From contig NZ_JACHXL010000001.1 of assembly GCF_014192115.1 (NCBI RefSeq), positions 526,788 through 590,787 on the forward strand: 64,000 nucleotides of DNA, written 5' to 3'. The position numbers were made by a program, and so were the translations under genes. This DNA comes from Psychrobacter luti. Its GTDB lineage: Bacteria > Pseudomonadota > Gammaproteobacteria > Pseudomonadales > Moraxellaceae. Positions 48,057 through 57,962 of this stretch are shown here, piece by piece (position 1 is the first letter of the stretch; each line of letters starts with the position of its first letter). The notes beneath the pieces are model-generated. The model was not told the origin of the DNA, searched no databases, and saw only the letters and a program-made list of their open reading frames with translations.

Positions 48057-49781
48057 ATGAGCGCTTTCACCCCTATGCCAATATCAGATAAACAGCAACT
48101 ATTGGTCAAATTGTGCGAGCAATTTGAAGACGCCATATTCATATTGGACGAAAAATTACGCTATTTATCCGTCAATGCTAACTATGAGATGCTGCTTGGC
48201 TATACAGAAAAATTTTTGCTTGGACGTCCGCTTGGAATATACGCTGCTGAATTTTTGTCAGAAGATGAACAAGCGGTGCTCAAAAACCTAATTAACAGTT
48301 TAGACAGCACAGGCTTTTGTGAAATTGATTTTTCCATGGCAAACCGCTACGGGCAAGTCATTGACTGCCATATCATCTATCGCAAAATTTATTTAGAAGA
48401 TACCCCTTATTACGTCGGCACCATCCGTGATATGGCGACGCTTGCTAAAAACAGAAAAAAAGTGGTGCACCTGCTGAATTACGACCAGCTGACCGGACTA
48501 CCAAACCGTAAAGTTTTTTTAAGTCAAACCAGCGAATTGTTGTTAGACAGCTATCAAGAAGTGGTGGTCGTGCGTTTTAACATTGACCGTTATCGCAATC
48601 TTGCCAGTCTATTGGGACCGGATGCAATAAACACCTTGGTAGAAAACTTTGTCTTACGTATTACCGAGCTGGAGCTTGATAATCTACGCTGTTTTTCCCA
48701 TTTTGGCGGTGACGACTTTGCCTTATTGTTTGAATGTAATGATGCCAATATGGTGCGCCATCAGTTAGACAGCTTAATGCAAATGTGCGAGCGCCCTTTC
48801 TTTTTAAATGGTAACACGGCAAAAGGCACTGAGGTTTATTGCCATATTTCTGTCGGGGTAAGCTATTTTCCTGAAAACGGCAATGAGTTTATCGGCCTGT
48901 TGACCAAAGCTGAAAAAGCCTTGAATTATGTCAAGCAGCAGGGTGGCGATGACGTGTTTTGGTATCATAAAGCCATTAATGAGCACAATGCACATAATAT
49001 ACAGTTAGAATCTGAGCTGAGAGCTGCCACCAATGAAGGGCAATTTGTGCCCTATTATCAACCCAAATTCGCCTTAGACACAGGTATGATTACCGGTTTT
49101 GAGGCCCTAGTACGCTGGCAACACCCTACCCGTGGTTTGCTAAAACCCATTGATTTTATTGATGCCATTATTTCTCATAAACTGTCGCTTGAGCTATTTT
49201 CGCAAATGGCGGTTCAAATCGCCGAGCAGTTAACCATTTGGCAAGGTTTAGGCTTTGATCAACACATCTGTATCAATGCGGATGCGGCGGAGTTCAGCAA
49301 TCCTGATTTTTTTGATTTGGTCAGTAACTTGCTAATTGAGCATGATGTTGCTGCCAACCAACTGCACATTGAAGTGACGGAATCTTCTTTGATACAGCGC
49401 CATGCAAATGTTAAAAAGCAGCTTAACTTACTCAAGAAGCTCGGCATATGTCTAGCACTTGATGACTTTGGTACCGGTTATGCCTCATTGAGTTACTTGC
49501 AAGAATACCCCTTTGACTTTATTAAAATCGATAAAAGCTTTATCTCTAAAATCACAGATGACCGTACACAGCGCGCGATTGTCAAAGCGATTTTGGATTT
49601 AGCGGAGGCGCTTGATATGCAGGTTATCGCCGAGGGCATCGAAAACGAGCAGCAACGTGACTTACTACTCAGCATGGGTTGTCAGTATGGTCAAGGTTAT
49701 TGGTTTGGCAAACCTATGACGGCTGAGCAAGCAACCCAGATGTTAACGCAGCAACATTTGTCCAAAAGCAACCCTTCTTAA
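48057..49781 (+). CDS. PAS-GGDEF-EAL protein, degenerate GGDEF, intact EAL (predicted c-di-GMP phosphodiesterase)
   Basis: 574 residues, no membrane segment. PAS domain at ~15-130 (LDEKLRYLSVNANYEMLLGY). GGDEF domain ~135-300, with GGDDF at 217-221 instead of GG(D/E)EF, so cyclase activity is doubtful. EAL domain ~315-565: EAL at 349-351 in 'GFEALVRWQHPTRG', then 'EVTESSL', 'LALDDFGTGYASLSYLQ' (DDFGTG 469-474), 'IKIDKSFI' and 'VIAEGIEN' with the catalytic Glu. It is expected to hydrolyse c-di-GMP in response to a PAS-sensed signal and so influence biofilm or motility, possibly the adhesin. Start at 48057 after weak 'GTCC'. Confidence 0.92.
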   Translation: MSAFTPMPISDKQQLLVKLCEQFEDAIFILDEKLRYLSVNANYEMLLGYTEKFLLGRPLGIYAAEFLSEDEQAVLKNLINSLDSTGFCEIDFSMANRYGQVIDCHIIYRKIYLEDTPYYVGTIRDMATLAKNRKKVVHLLNYDQLTGLPNRKVFLSQTSELLLDSYQEVVVVRFNIDRYRNLASLLGPDAINTLVENFVLRITELELDNLRCFSHFGGDDFALLFECNDANMVRHQLDSLMQMCERPFFLNGNTAKGTEVYCHISVGVSYFPENGNEFIGLLTKAEKALNYVKQQGGDDVFWYHKAINEHNAHNIQLESELRAATNEGQFVPYYQPKFALDTGMITGFEALVRWQHPTRGLLKPIDFIDAIISHKLSLELFSQMAVQIAEQLTIWQGLGFDQHICINADAAEFSNPDFFDLVSNLLIEHDVAANQLHIEVTESSLIQRHANVKKQLNLLKKLGICLALDDFGTGYASLSYLQEYPFDFIKIDKSFISKITDDRTQRAIVKAILDLAEALDMQVIAEGIENEQQRDLLLSMGCQYGQGYWFGKPMTAEQATQMLTQQHLSKSNPS

Positions 49782-50131
49782 TCCTGTCTAATAAAAGTAG
49801 ATTGATAGCATTTTCATAGAGTTATTGCGATTCGTTTTATTCTGTAAGGTCGATGATATATAGGATGCAAGACAGGTTGATGACTTATCAGTATTGTCAC
49901 CAAACTTGTATATTTGCCAGTGAACGCCTATCTTTTACCAGGAATTTACAAATACAGTCATAATTCTTTTTACTCTTCTCAATCTATTTCATATGATCGG
50001 TGTCATTGTTTGTTATTTATGCAAACAGATTTCATATCAGTAATATGCGAGTGACTCAGACTTAAATAATCATAGTCAATGATAGTCGCCGCCTTACTGC
50101 CGGTCGCACCTTAAAAAAAGGACAGGAAGTT
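49782..50131. other. Intergenic region upstream of first acyl-CoA dehydrogenase
   Basis: About 350 bp. An inverted repeat TGTTTG-N9-CAAACA (50007-50027) lies ~110 bp before the ATG and could be an operator. I see no gene and no promoter I can name. Confidence 0.5.
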
Positions 50132-51925
50132 ATGCAATATAAAGCGCCTCTACGTGATATCCAATTCGTGATGCATGAGTTACTTGACAGCGAAAGTCAC
50201 TACAAAACCTTGCCTGCGTTCCAAGAAGCGGATCGTGAGTTGATGGATAGCCTGTTTGAGATGGCGGCAAGCTTTGCTGAAAATGAGCTGTCACCGTTAA
50301 ACCAAAGCGGCGATGCTGAAGGCTGTCAGTTTGACAATGGCACTGTCACCACGCCAAAAGGTTTTAAAGAAGCGTATAAAGCCTATTGTGAGCTTGGCTT
50401 CCCAGCCTTGTCTGCTGAAGAAGAGTTCGGTGGTCAGAACATGCCGTTCTCCTTATCAACGGTTATCAATGAGATGGTTGGTACAGCGAACTGGTCGTTT
50501 TCTATGTACCCTGGCCTATCGCATGGCGCTATCCAAACTATCGAACACCATGGTACGGATGAGCAAAAGCAAACCTACCTAGAAAAAATGGTCAGCGGCG
50601 AATGGTCAGGCACCATGTGTTTAACTGAAGCACATGCGGGTTCTGACTTGGGTATTATCCGCACCAAAGCCGTACCTAACGATGACGGCAGTTATAGCAT
50701 CACCGGTCAGAAAATCTTTATCTCAGCCGGTGAACACGACTTAACCGACAATATTATCCATATTTGTTTGGCTCGCCTACCAGGCGCACCTGCTGGCACC
50801 AAAGGCATCTCGTTGTTCATCGTTCCTAAGATATTAGTTAACGAAGACAACAGCTTAGGCGAAAAAAATAACGTCGTTTGTGGTTCTATCGAGCACAAAA
50901 TGGGTATCAAAGCCTCAGCAACTTGTGTGATGAACTTCGATGGCGCAAAAGGTTACCTAATTGGCCCTGAAAACCGTGGTCTACAGTGCATGTTTACCTT
51001 TATGAACGTGGCCCGTATCGGTACAGCAGTTCAAGGTTTAACGGCTGCGGAATACGCGTTCCAAGGCTCGTTAACTTATGCTAAAGACCGTCTAGCGATG
51101 CGCTCACTATCAGGTGCTAAAGCACCAGAAAAAGTCGCTGACCCTATCATTGTTCATCCAGCCGTTCGTAACATGCTATTGACCGAAAAAGCCTTTGCAG
51201 AAGGCGGTCGCGCCCTAGTTTATTACCTCTCACATTTTGCAGATACCGTGGCAAAAGGCGAAGGCGATAATCTGAAATTTGCTGACCAAATGCTGTCATT
51301 ATTGACGCCGATTGCTAAAGCATTCTTGACTGAAACTGGCCTAGAAGCCGCCAACCATGGCGTGCAAGTTTATGGTGGTCATGGCTTTATCAGCGAATGG
51401 GGCATGGAGCAAAACGTCCGTGATACGCGTATTGCTTGTTTATACGAAGGCACCACTGAAATCCAAGCGCTTGATCTACTAGGTCGTAAAGTATTGGGTT
51501 CACAAGGTAAACTGCTTGCCAACTTTATCAAAATCATTCAAAAATTCTGTGAAGAAAATAAAGAAAATGACGCGATGGGCCAGTTTATCCGCCCTCTTGC
51601 CAAGCATCTTAAAGAATGGAGCGACTTAACTGCCCGTATCGGCATGCAAGCGACTGAAAACCCTGATGCAGTTGGCGGCGCGGCTGTTGATTACTTATAC
51701 TTCAGCGGTTATGTGACCCTAGCTTACTTATGGGCGCGTATGGCATTAGTTGCGCAAACTGAAATCGCTAATGGTAGCAGCGAGCAAGCATTCTATGATG
51801 CTAAAGTAAAAACCGCACAATTCTACTATGCTAAGCTATTGCCACGTACCACCACTCACGTACAGCGTATCAGCACTGGTGTTGAGCCGTACATGACGAT
51901 GGACGTTGATCAATTTGCGTTTTAA
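50132..51925 (+). CDS. Acyl-CoA dehydrogenase, long (~600 aa) form with C-terminal extension
   Basis: 597 residues, AGGAAG-containing leader. The N-terminal extension (YKAPLRDIQFVMHELLDSES), 'WSGTMCLTEAHAGSDLGIIR', 'SITGQKIFISAGEHDLTDNI', the flavin and CoA segments 'EHKMGIKASATCVMNFDGAK' and 'VYGGHGFISEWGMEQNVRDT', and the catalytic Glu in 'LYEGTTEIQALDLLGRKV' mark the Acyl-CoA_dh_C/DmdC-like subfamily. It oxidises acyl-CoA to trans-2-enoyl-CoA with FAD; chain length unknown. About half identical by eye to the next acyl-CoA dehydrogenase, so the pair is a tandem duplication. A terminator lies between them. Confidence 0.93.
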   Translation: MQYKAPLRDIQFVMHELLDSESHYKTLPAFQEADRELMDSLFEMAASFAENELSPLNQSGDAEGCQFDNGTVTTPKGFKEAYKAYCELGFPALSAEEEFGGQNMPFSLSTVINEMVGTANWSFSMYPGLSHGAIQTIEHHGTDEQKQTYLEKMVSGEWSGTMCLTEAHAGSDLGIIRTKAVPNDDGSYSITGQKIFISAGEHDLTDNIIHICLARLPGAPAGTKGISLFIVPKILVNEDNSLGEKNNVVCGSIEHKMGIKASATCVMNFDGAKGYLIGPENRGLQCMFTFMNVARIGTAVQGLTAAEYAFQGSLTYAKDRLAMRSLSGAKAPEKVADPIIVHPAVRNMLLTEKAFAEGGRALVYYLSHFADTVAKGEGDNLKFADQMLSLLTPIAKAFLTETGLEAANHGVQVYGGHGFISEWGMEQNVRDTRIACLYEGTTEIQALDLLGRKVLGSQGKLLANFIKIIQKFCEENKENDAMGQFIRPLAKHLKEWSDLTARIGMQATENPDAVGGAAVDYLYFSGYVTLAYLWARMALVAQTEIANGSSEQAFYDAKVKTAQFYYAKLLPRTTTHVQRISTGVEPYMTMDVDQFAF

Positions 51926-51981
51926 TAAATAAAACTTTGCAAATTTCGCTAGTATAGTATGGATTTTAAGATACAGCTCCT

Positions 51982-52011
51982 ATCGGCAACATGCCCAAGT
52001 ATGTTGCCGAT
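51982..52011 (+). terminator. Terminator between the two acyl-CoA dehydrogenase genes
   Basis: Perfect 11-bp stem ATCGGCAACAT / ATGTTGCCGAT with an 8-base loop, then TTTTCTT. It shows that the paralogues are separate transcription units. Confidence 0.9.
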
Positions 52012-52223
52012 TTTCTTAATATAAATTTAGGGAATGACGCTGCTAAAACAACAGCTTTGCCAAATAATCACTATTTTTGGTGTACGCATAATTCACGAAC
52101 AAATACACCTGTTCACACACTAATTTGCTAAACTTTAGCTATCTATGGTTAAGCGATACTCAAAAGAACAACTTGATATCCTCACTCCACTTACTTTTAT
52201 TCATTTGAACCAAAGGAATGTTT

Positions 52224-54008
52224 ATGGCTGTTTATAATGCCCCTCTTAATGACATGCGCTTTATTTTAACTGACGTTTTTAAAGCTCATGAATTTTGGCA
52301 AAATAACGAAAACCTCGCTCATGTCGACATGGAAACGGTCGATATGATTTTGGAAGAAATGGCAAAGCTGTCAAAAAACGTTTTATTACCTATTAACCGT
52401 AGCGGTGACGAAGAAGGCGCTACCTTTGAAGGTAATGGTGTTGTTACCACCCCTACTGGCTTCAAAGAAGCTTATAAGCAGTATGCAGAATCTGGCTGGG
52501 TTGGCTTAAGCGGTAATTCTGAATACGGCGGTCAAGGTTTTCCAAAAATGGTCACTATGTTGACCGAAGAGATGGTATTCACGGCCAATCAGTCATTTGC
52601 TCTATATCCAAACCTAACTGTTGGCGCGACGCTTTGCCTAAATGCGGCAGCGTCTGAAGAGCAAAAGCAAACCTATCTAGAAAAAATGTATAACGGTGAA
52701 TGGGCTGGTACCATGTGCTTGACCGAGCCGCATGCTGGTACTGACTTGGGTATTATTAAGACCAAAGCTGTGCCTAACGATGATGGCAGTTATGATATTT
52801 CTGGTACCAAAATCTTTATCACTGGCGGTGAGCATGACCTGACTGACAATATCATTCATTTGGTATTGGCAAAAACCCCGAATGCGCCAGAAGGCTCAAA
52901 AGGCATTTCACTATTTGTAGTACCAAAATTCTTGGTTAATGAAGATGGTAGCTTAGGCGAACGCAATACCTTGGCAGTAGGCTCTATTGAACATAAAATG
53001 GGTATCAAAGCCTCTGCTACTTGTGTAATGAACTTTGACAACGCCAAAGGTTGGATGGTTGGTGCTGAGAATACTGGTCTGTCTTCAATGTTCATTATGA
53101 TGAACTATGAGCGTGTGACTATGGGTCTTCAAGGCCTAGGTGGTTCTGAGCTTGCTTATCAAAACGCTGCTTTATACGCTAATGACCGGGGTCAAGGCCG
53201 TAGCGATACCCAAATTCAAAGCCCAGAAAAACCTGCGGACGCCATCATTCATCATGCCGATGTACGCCGCATGCTGTTAAATGCTAAAGCCAATACTGAA
53301 GCGTCACGTTGCTTTGCTATGTATGTTGCTAAAAATCTGGATGCAGAGAAATTTAGTACCGATCCTGAAGCCGCTCAAGCAGCAGCCGCACGCGTTGCCC
53401 TACTGACGCCAGTTGCTAAAGCTTTCTTGACCGACAAAGCATTAGAGGCGACCATTGATTGCCAGCAAGTATTTGGCGGCCACGGCTATATCCGCGAATG
53501 GGGTATGGAGCAAATCGTTCGTGATACGCGTATCGCGCAGATTTACGAAGGCACCAACGGTATTCAAGCGCTTGATCTACTAGGTCGTAAAGTGGCGAAA
53601 AATAATGGCAAATATGTCACTCATTTCTTGGGTGAGATTCGTGATTTTGTCAATAACATGCAAGCGGATCATGGTATCAAGCAAGCAACGCTAGATGCTG
53701 CCGATACTATCGAAGAGCTTACTACCACTGTGCTTAGCAATATCGGCGCGCGTAAGAGCGAAATCAACGGCTGTGCGGTTGACTACATGCATGCCTTTGG
53801 TTATCTTGCCTACTCGTATATGTTTGCATTAATGGTCGAAGCCGCTAACGGTAAAGAAGGTGATTTCTATACCAATAAAGCCAAGCTTGCCGATTATTTC
53901 GTTGGTCGTATCTTGCCACGCATCGATGCTCATGCACAGATGGTTAAAGCCGGCAGCGATCCAATGATGAACTTTGAGCTAAATTACTTTGATGTTCCTG
54001 CTAGCTAA
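52224..54008 (+). CDS. Acyl-CoA dehydrogenase, second paralogue
   Basis: 594 residues from the ATG at 52224, whose AAGGA box has normal spacing. The ATG at 52218 would overlap that box. Same architecture as its neighbour: 'YNAPLNDMRFILTDVFKAHE', 'WAGTMCLTEPHAGTDLGIIK', 'DISGTKIFITGGEHDLTDNI', 'EHKMGIKASATCVMNFDNAK', 'FGGHGYIREWGMEQIVRDTR' and the catalytic Glu in 'IYEGTNGIQALDLLGRKV'. The active-site loop TEI of the first copy is TNG here, hinting at different substrate specificity. FAD-dependent beta-oxidation of acyl-CoA. Terminator at 54050-54079. An inverted repeat GAACA-N8-TGTTC lies upstream at 52097-52114. Confidence 0.93.
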   Translation: MAVYNAPLNDMRFILTDVFKAHEFWQNNENLAHVDMETVDMILEEMAKLSKNVLLPINRSGDEEGATFEGNGVVTTPTGFKEAYKQYAESGWVGLSGNSEYGGQGFPKMVTMLTEEMVFTANQSFALYPNLTVGATLCLNAAASEEQKQTYLEKMYNGEWAGTMCLTEPHAGTDLGIIKTKAVPNDDGSYDISGTKIFITGGEHDLTDNIIHLVLAKTPNAPEGSKGISLFVVPKFLVNEDGSLGERNTLAVGSIEHKMGIKASATCVMNFDNAKGWMVGAENTGLSSMFIMMNYERVTMGLQGLGGSELAYQNAALYANDRGQGRSDTQIQSPEKPADAIIHHADVRRMLLNAKANTEASRCFAMYVAKNLDAEKFSTDPEAAQAAAARVALLTPVAKAFLTDKALEATIDCQQVFGGHGYIREWGMEQIVRDTRIAQIYEGTNGIQALDLLGRKVAKNNGKYVTHFLGEIRDFVNNMQADHGIKQATLDAADTIEELTTTVLSNIGARKSEINGCAVDYMHAFGYLAYSYMFALMVEAANGKEGDFYTNKAKLADYFVGRILPRIDAHAQMVKAGSDPMMNFELNYFDVPAS

Positions 54009-54451
54009 TTTTTTACTTTTATAATAAAGTAAGCCTACCGCACTATGATAAAAGGGACAGTTACGCTACTGTCCCTTTTTTTGCCAAAAATATCGTCCCG
54101 GTAATTAAAAAAACCTTAAAACAATCAAAGCAATAATCGAAACTATAGCTTATACAATACTCGACAGAATGAGCGGCACAATCTACAGCACAATAACTGC
54201 TAACAAAATAATTAACCGCCCACGTGTCGTTACGATTAAAATAACGCAACGCCAAACGCATTGCGCTTAATAAGAATATTCCTGATACCTATAAATCAAT
54301 ACACTCTAAATTTATACCCTGCAAATTATGAGCGGTAAATTCATAAGGGCATATATCGCAACAATGATAATTACAACAAGCACTAGAAAAAATATTGTTG
54401 CACATACTGAATAATAACAATGATTGAAATAACCACCATAAGGGATGCGAT
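54009..54451. other. Intergenic region between acyl-CoA dehydrogenase and Gcr genes
   Basis: About 440 bp. Holds the acyl-CoA dehydrogenase terminator (54050-54079: AAAGGGACAGT / ACTGTCCCTTT) and AT-rich DNA that should carry the Gcr promoter. Small open frames on the minus strand here have no ribosome sites and no recognised sequence. Confidence 0.6.
54050..54079 (+). terminator. Terminator of the second acyl-CoA dehydrogenase gene
   Basis: 11-12-bp stem (AAAGGGACAGT / ACTGTCCCTTT) with a 6-base loop and seven T. Confidence 0.9.
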
Positions 54452-56932
54452 GTGTCAGAGATAAAACACATTTTACAACAGATTACTGCCTTAAGTGATG
54501 TGCCAGATCCTGCGGTACTCAAGCGCTTAATCGATGAGCTACGAGTGAGTGATAAAGAGCCCGCTTTAGCCAATCAGAATATTCAAGAGTTGATTGATGT
54601 CATACGTCAACATCCAGAATATGGCGACGGGCTATCAAGTTTCGTCTTAAAACTTATTATTGAATATCGTCAAATTGCTTTATATACCGATACTGGCATC
54701 ATGTCAGATCAAGGTTTCTTTATCAGCTTGCGCCGTCTGATTGGCCATCGTTTTTTACCACTGTTACCACAAGAAGATTCCGTCGTAGAATTGGTCGGTT
54801 ATTTGTTTGATAGACGCTCTGATGAGCACTGGCTTGCCAATATTGACAAAGACAAATGGGATGAGCTGGTCGGGCTCCTCAAAGTCAATGAGCAGCATTT
54901 AAACTTAGTTGCAACGGCAAAGAACAGCATCTTAAACGCGATTATCATTTTATCGTATCGTATCAGCGGCATTGGTTTGCATCCAGATTTGATGGAATTT
55001 TATCCGCAAATGCTGAATTATTCAGCGTCATTTGTGGCACAAAATCAGGAAGCGGTCTTGTATGTCAATCAATACCGAGAAGCACATGAGCTTGACACCT
55101 TAACCGATATCATTCCTGAAAAAGCCGTGGATCCAGCACCATTATTGGTCATGATTGAACAATGTGAAGATATCGTTGCCACCATACGTAAGCGCATTTA
55201 TAAAACCGGTATCTCTATCCGCCTAACCAATATGATGCTGCGTTTGGATCAAAGCCTGCAGCGCATGCGGATTCTAACTGAGCTGGTGGCAGACAACTAT
55301 GATAAGCGTGATCAAGCCATCATTGAGTTGATTCAAGCGCTGATTACCACCGCCAGCCGCCGCTATAGTATTGGCTATTTGATTGATAATAACACCAAGC
55401 TGCTGTCGCGTAAAGTCACCGAAAACGCCAGTCGCGTCGGTGAGCATTATATTAGTACCGATAAATCTGGTTATCAGAAGATGTTTAAAAAAGCCTCTAT
55501 CGGTGGTTTTATCATTGCTTTTATGGCGACCACTAAGATATTGGCATACCATCTAGCGCTTGCACCGATGGGACGCGCCTTTATCAATAGCATGATTTAT
55601 GGTTTGGGCTTTGTGTTTATTCATATCGTCCATGGTACGGTCGCGACCAAGCAGCCCGCTATGACTGCAGCAGCAATCGCCTCTACCATATCCGACGGTT
55701 CTGGCAAAAAATCACACCAGTTAAATAAGTTATCAGAATTGGTGGTCGATATTTTACGTACCCAGTTTGTCGCGATTATGGGTAACGTCATGGTAGCAAT
55801 ACCAGTTGCGCTGATTATCTCTTTTGCTTGGCTACATTATACCGGTGCACCAATGATCAATACCGATAAGGCTGCGCACTTATTGCATGATCTTGACCCG
55901 TTTCATTCACTGGCGCTCCCCCATGCTGCTATCGCTGGCGTGTATTTATTCTTATCCGGTCTTATCGCTGGCTACTATGATAATTTGGCGGTTTATAACC
56001 AAATTGGTGCTCGTATTCAGCGGCATAAACTATTGCAATATCTATTACCAAAAGCTTGGTTACAGCGTTTAGGCGGCTTTATAGAAGCCAACCTCGGCGC
56101 TATTATGGGAAACTTCTTATTCGGAGTATTCTTAGGCAGTACCGCAACCATCGGTTTCTTATTTGGCTTACCAATTGATATCCGCCATATTGCTTTTGCC
56201 TCGGCGAATCTAGCACATGGATTGTTTAATATATCAGCCAACCAATGGGATTGGCAGATTGTATTCATCTCCATCTTGGGCGTTGCCCTTATCGGTATGG
56301 TCAACTTAATGGTAAGCTTTTCGCTGGCCTTATTTGTGGCATTACGCTCTAAAGAAGTCAAATTCATGGAGTGGAGCCGTTTAACCAAGCAACTCTTTAG
56401 TCACCTGCTCACCCATCCTTCTGACTTTATCTGGCCGCGCGATAAGCCCATGAAGTACGCTCGCATCGACAGTCAAGGACATATGATTTTTGATGATACC
56501 AGCACTCATAAGGGCGGGCAGCCCATACATAACAATTATGTTGTGCGCCGTTTGTCTGATGTCAAAATTCTGCCTAAATCTAAACAAAAAAGCATGCAAA
56601 ATGAGCAGGCTGTTATCGATATAGATTACGATAACAATATATCAAATGGTGACCTTGACGCGGCGATTACGAGTCGTGAAGCTCACAGCACCACCAATCA
56701 TGTCAGCACTAATAAAACCATTGACCTCGATGATGGACTGGTAGATGCGGAGCTAAACAGCGTTCCTTATAGCAATGATATTCAATACGATAAAGCGCAT
56801 AATGCATTGAACGAAGACCATGAGGCAAGTACTCAGCATACCAACGATGATAGCAATCCTGAGAGTAAAGCTGCGGGCGATGCCAAAACGCCACTACCTA
56901 AACCAAAAAAACCACCAAACCTACCCAGCTAA
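54452..56932 (+). CDS. Gcr-family 'site-specific recombinase' membrane protein
   Basis: 826 residues, GTG start after AGGGATG. The ~400-residue N-terminal part is helical and soluble ('VVELVGYLFDRRSDEHWLAN', 'IRKRIYKTGISIRLTNMMLR'). It is followed by six or so hydrophobic segments (GLGFVFIHIVHGTVATKQPA; 'TATIGFLFGLPIDIRHIAFA', then 'SANLAHGLFNIS'), which match the SpecificRecomb/Gcr family known from Neisseria. The 'recombinase' name is historic; the membrane topology makes a DNA recombination role questionable. A polar ~150-residue tail, unusual for the family, ends in a Pro/Lys cluster. Its 3' end overlaps a terminator hairpin. Confidence 0.85.
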   Translation: MSEIKHILQQITALSDVPDPAVLKRLIDELRVSDKEPALANQNIQELIDVIRQHPEYGDGLSSFVLKLIIEYRQIALYTDTGIMSDQGFFISLRRLIGHRFLPLLPQEDSVVELVGYLFDRRSDEHWLANIDKDKWDELVGLLKVNEQHLNLVATAKNSILNAIIILSYRISGIGLHPDLMEFYPQMLNYSASFVAQNQEAVLYVNQYREAHELDTLTDIIPEKAVDPAPLLVMIEQCEDIVATIRKRIYKTGISIRLTNMMLRLDQSLQRMRILTELVADNYDKRDQAIIELIQALITTASRRYSIGYLIDNNTKLLSRKVTENASRVGEHYISTDKSGYQKMFKKASIGGFIIAFMATTKILAYHLALAPMGRAFINSMIYGLGFVFIHIVHGTVATKQPAMTAAAIASTISDGSGKKSHQLNKLSELVVDILRTQFVAIMGNVMVAIPVALIISFAWLHYTGAPMINTDKAAHLLHDLDPFHSLALPHAAIAGVYLFLSGLIAGYYDNLAVYNQIGARIQRHKLLQYLLPKAWLQRLGGFIEANLGAIMGNFLFGVFLGSTATIGFLFGLPIDIRHIAFASANLAHGLFNISANQWDWQIVFISILGVALIGMVNLMVSFSLALFVALRSKEVKFMEWSRLTKQLFSHLLTHPSDFIWPRDKPMKYARIDSQGHMIFDDTSTHKGGQPIHNNYVVRRLSDVKILPKSKQKSMQNEQAVIDIDYDNNISNGDLDAAITSREAHSTTNHVSTNKTIDLDDGLVDAELNSVPYSNDIQYDKAHNALNEDHEASTQHTNDDSNPESKAAGDAKTPLPKPKKPPNLPS

Positions 56933-56952
56933 TGGGACGGTTTTGGTGGTTT
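56909..56952 (-). terminator. Terminator of apaH, overlapping the 3' end of the Gcr gene
   Basis: AAACCACCAAA (56909-56919) pairs with TTTGGTGGTTT (56942-56952). The minus strand continues with a U run, so this ends the apaH transcript. The hairpin's left arm lies within the Gcr coding region. Confidence 0.7.
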
Positions 56953-57050
56953 AGACAATCTTTTAAATGAAAACTTGAATTGTTAACTGAGTATTTTTTT
57001 TGAGATAACTATCTAAAAAGAACACCCCCTTTTAAGCTATATAACTAAGA

Positions 57051-57893
57051 TTATGATTCTGGCAGTAAGCAATGCGCGCTTGAGGTGATGGTTTTGCCAT
57101 CGCCCAAGCGATAAGCCAATAGATGATTACCCCAAACACAGCCACCATCAAGTGCACGCGCATACGGCAAATCAACCTCAGCTTTAAGCGCTGCCCAATG
57201 ACCAAACAAAATCTTGCGCGTGCGCGGTACTTGCCATTCAAACCAAGGTAAAAACCCTTTTGGCATCGGCTCTTCTAACCCTGCTGCAAAACTAAATTCA
57301 AGCATACCATCTTGTTTACATAAGCGCATACGCGTGAAGTAATTGGTAATTGCGCGCATTTTGGTAAAACCATTAATACCGGCATGCCACTCATCGGCTG
57401 TTTTGCTATATAGATTAGGCAATAAACAATCCAACTGTTTTAAACTGCCTCGTAGCTGCGTCTCTAATTGCCGCGCATAGTTTGCTGCCGCCTCAATCGT
57501 CCAATGCGGTGGAATGCCAGCATGTACCAATACCGTCTGCTCATCAGGATAAGCCAGTAGCGGTTGATAACGTAGCCATTCAAGCAAGTCATCGCAATCA
57601 TCAGCCGCGAAGATAGGCGCTGTTTTGTCTTTTTTCTTGAGCGGCGTCGCACCGCGCCAAACCGCAATTAAATTGATATCGTGATTGCCCAATACCGTTG
57701 CCGCAGCCCCTTGTTCACATAGCGCTTTCACATGACGCAAGGTGCTTAACGAGTCTTCACCACGTGCCACCAAATCACCTGCAAACCATAGCTTGTCTTG
57801 CGCAGGGTCAAAATCCAAGGTTTCAAGTAAATGCAGGTATGCCGCATAGCAACCTTGTAAGTCACCGATAACATACTGATGGCGAAAACTCAT
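57051..57893 (-). CDS. apaH: Diadenosine tetraphosphatase (symmetrical)
   Basis: 280 residues, the usual ApaH length. Phosphoesterase motifs: 'YVIGDLQGCYAAYLHLLETL' (Gly-Asp...), 'LWFAGDLVARGEDSLSTLRH', 'VLGNHDINLIAVWRG', 'VHAGIPPHWT', and 'ILFGHWAALKAEV'. Cleaves Ap4A into two ADP and limits alarmone build-up. It follows rsmA by 69 bp, as in the enteric ksgA-apaG-apaH order, but apaG is missing here. No strong ribosome site is visible before the ATG. Confidence 0.97.
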   Translation of the reverse strand: MSFRHQYVIGDLQGCYAAYLHLLETLDFDPAQDKLWFAGDLVARGEDSLSTLRHVKALCEQGAAATVLGNHDINLIAVWRGATPLKKKDKTAPIFAADDCDDLLEWLRYQPLLAYPDEQTVLVHAGIPPHWTIEAAANYARQLETQLRGSLKQLDCLLPNLYSKTADEWHAGINGFTKMRAITNYFTRMRLCKQDGMLEFSFAAGLEEPMPKGFLPWFEWQVPRTRKILFGHWAALKAEVDLPYARALDGGCVWGNHLLAYRLGDGKTITSSAHCLLPES

Positions 57894-57962
57894 AAACCCT
57901 CTATACTTTTATGTGGTGTTTTTAGATGAAATTTTTTGTCAATGAAGCGGCAACAGATTCAT

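Noticed and set aside
54061-54261. Cys-rich 66-residue minus-strand frame after the second acyl-CoA dehydrogenase
   Set aside because: No ribosome site, overlaps the terminator, no recognisable similarity.
54289-54573. Minus-strand 94-residue frame overlapping the Gcr start
   Set aside because: Overlaps the Gcr gene start and lacks a ribosome site or family.
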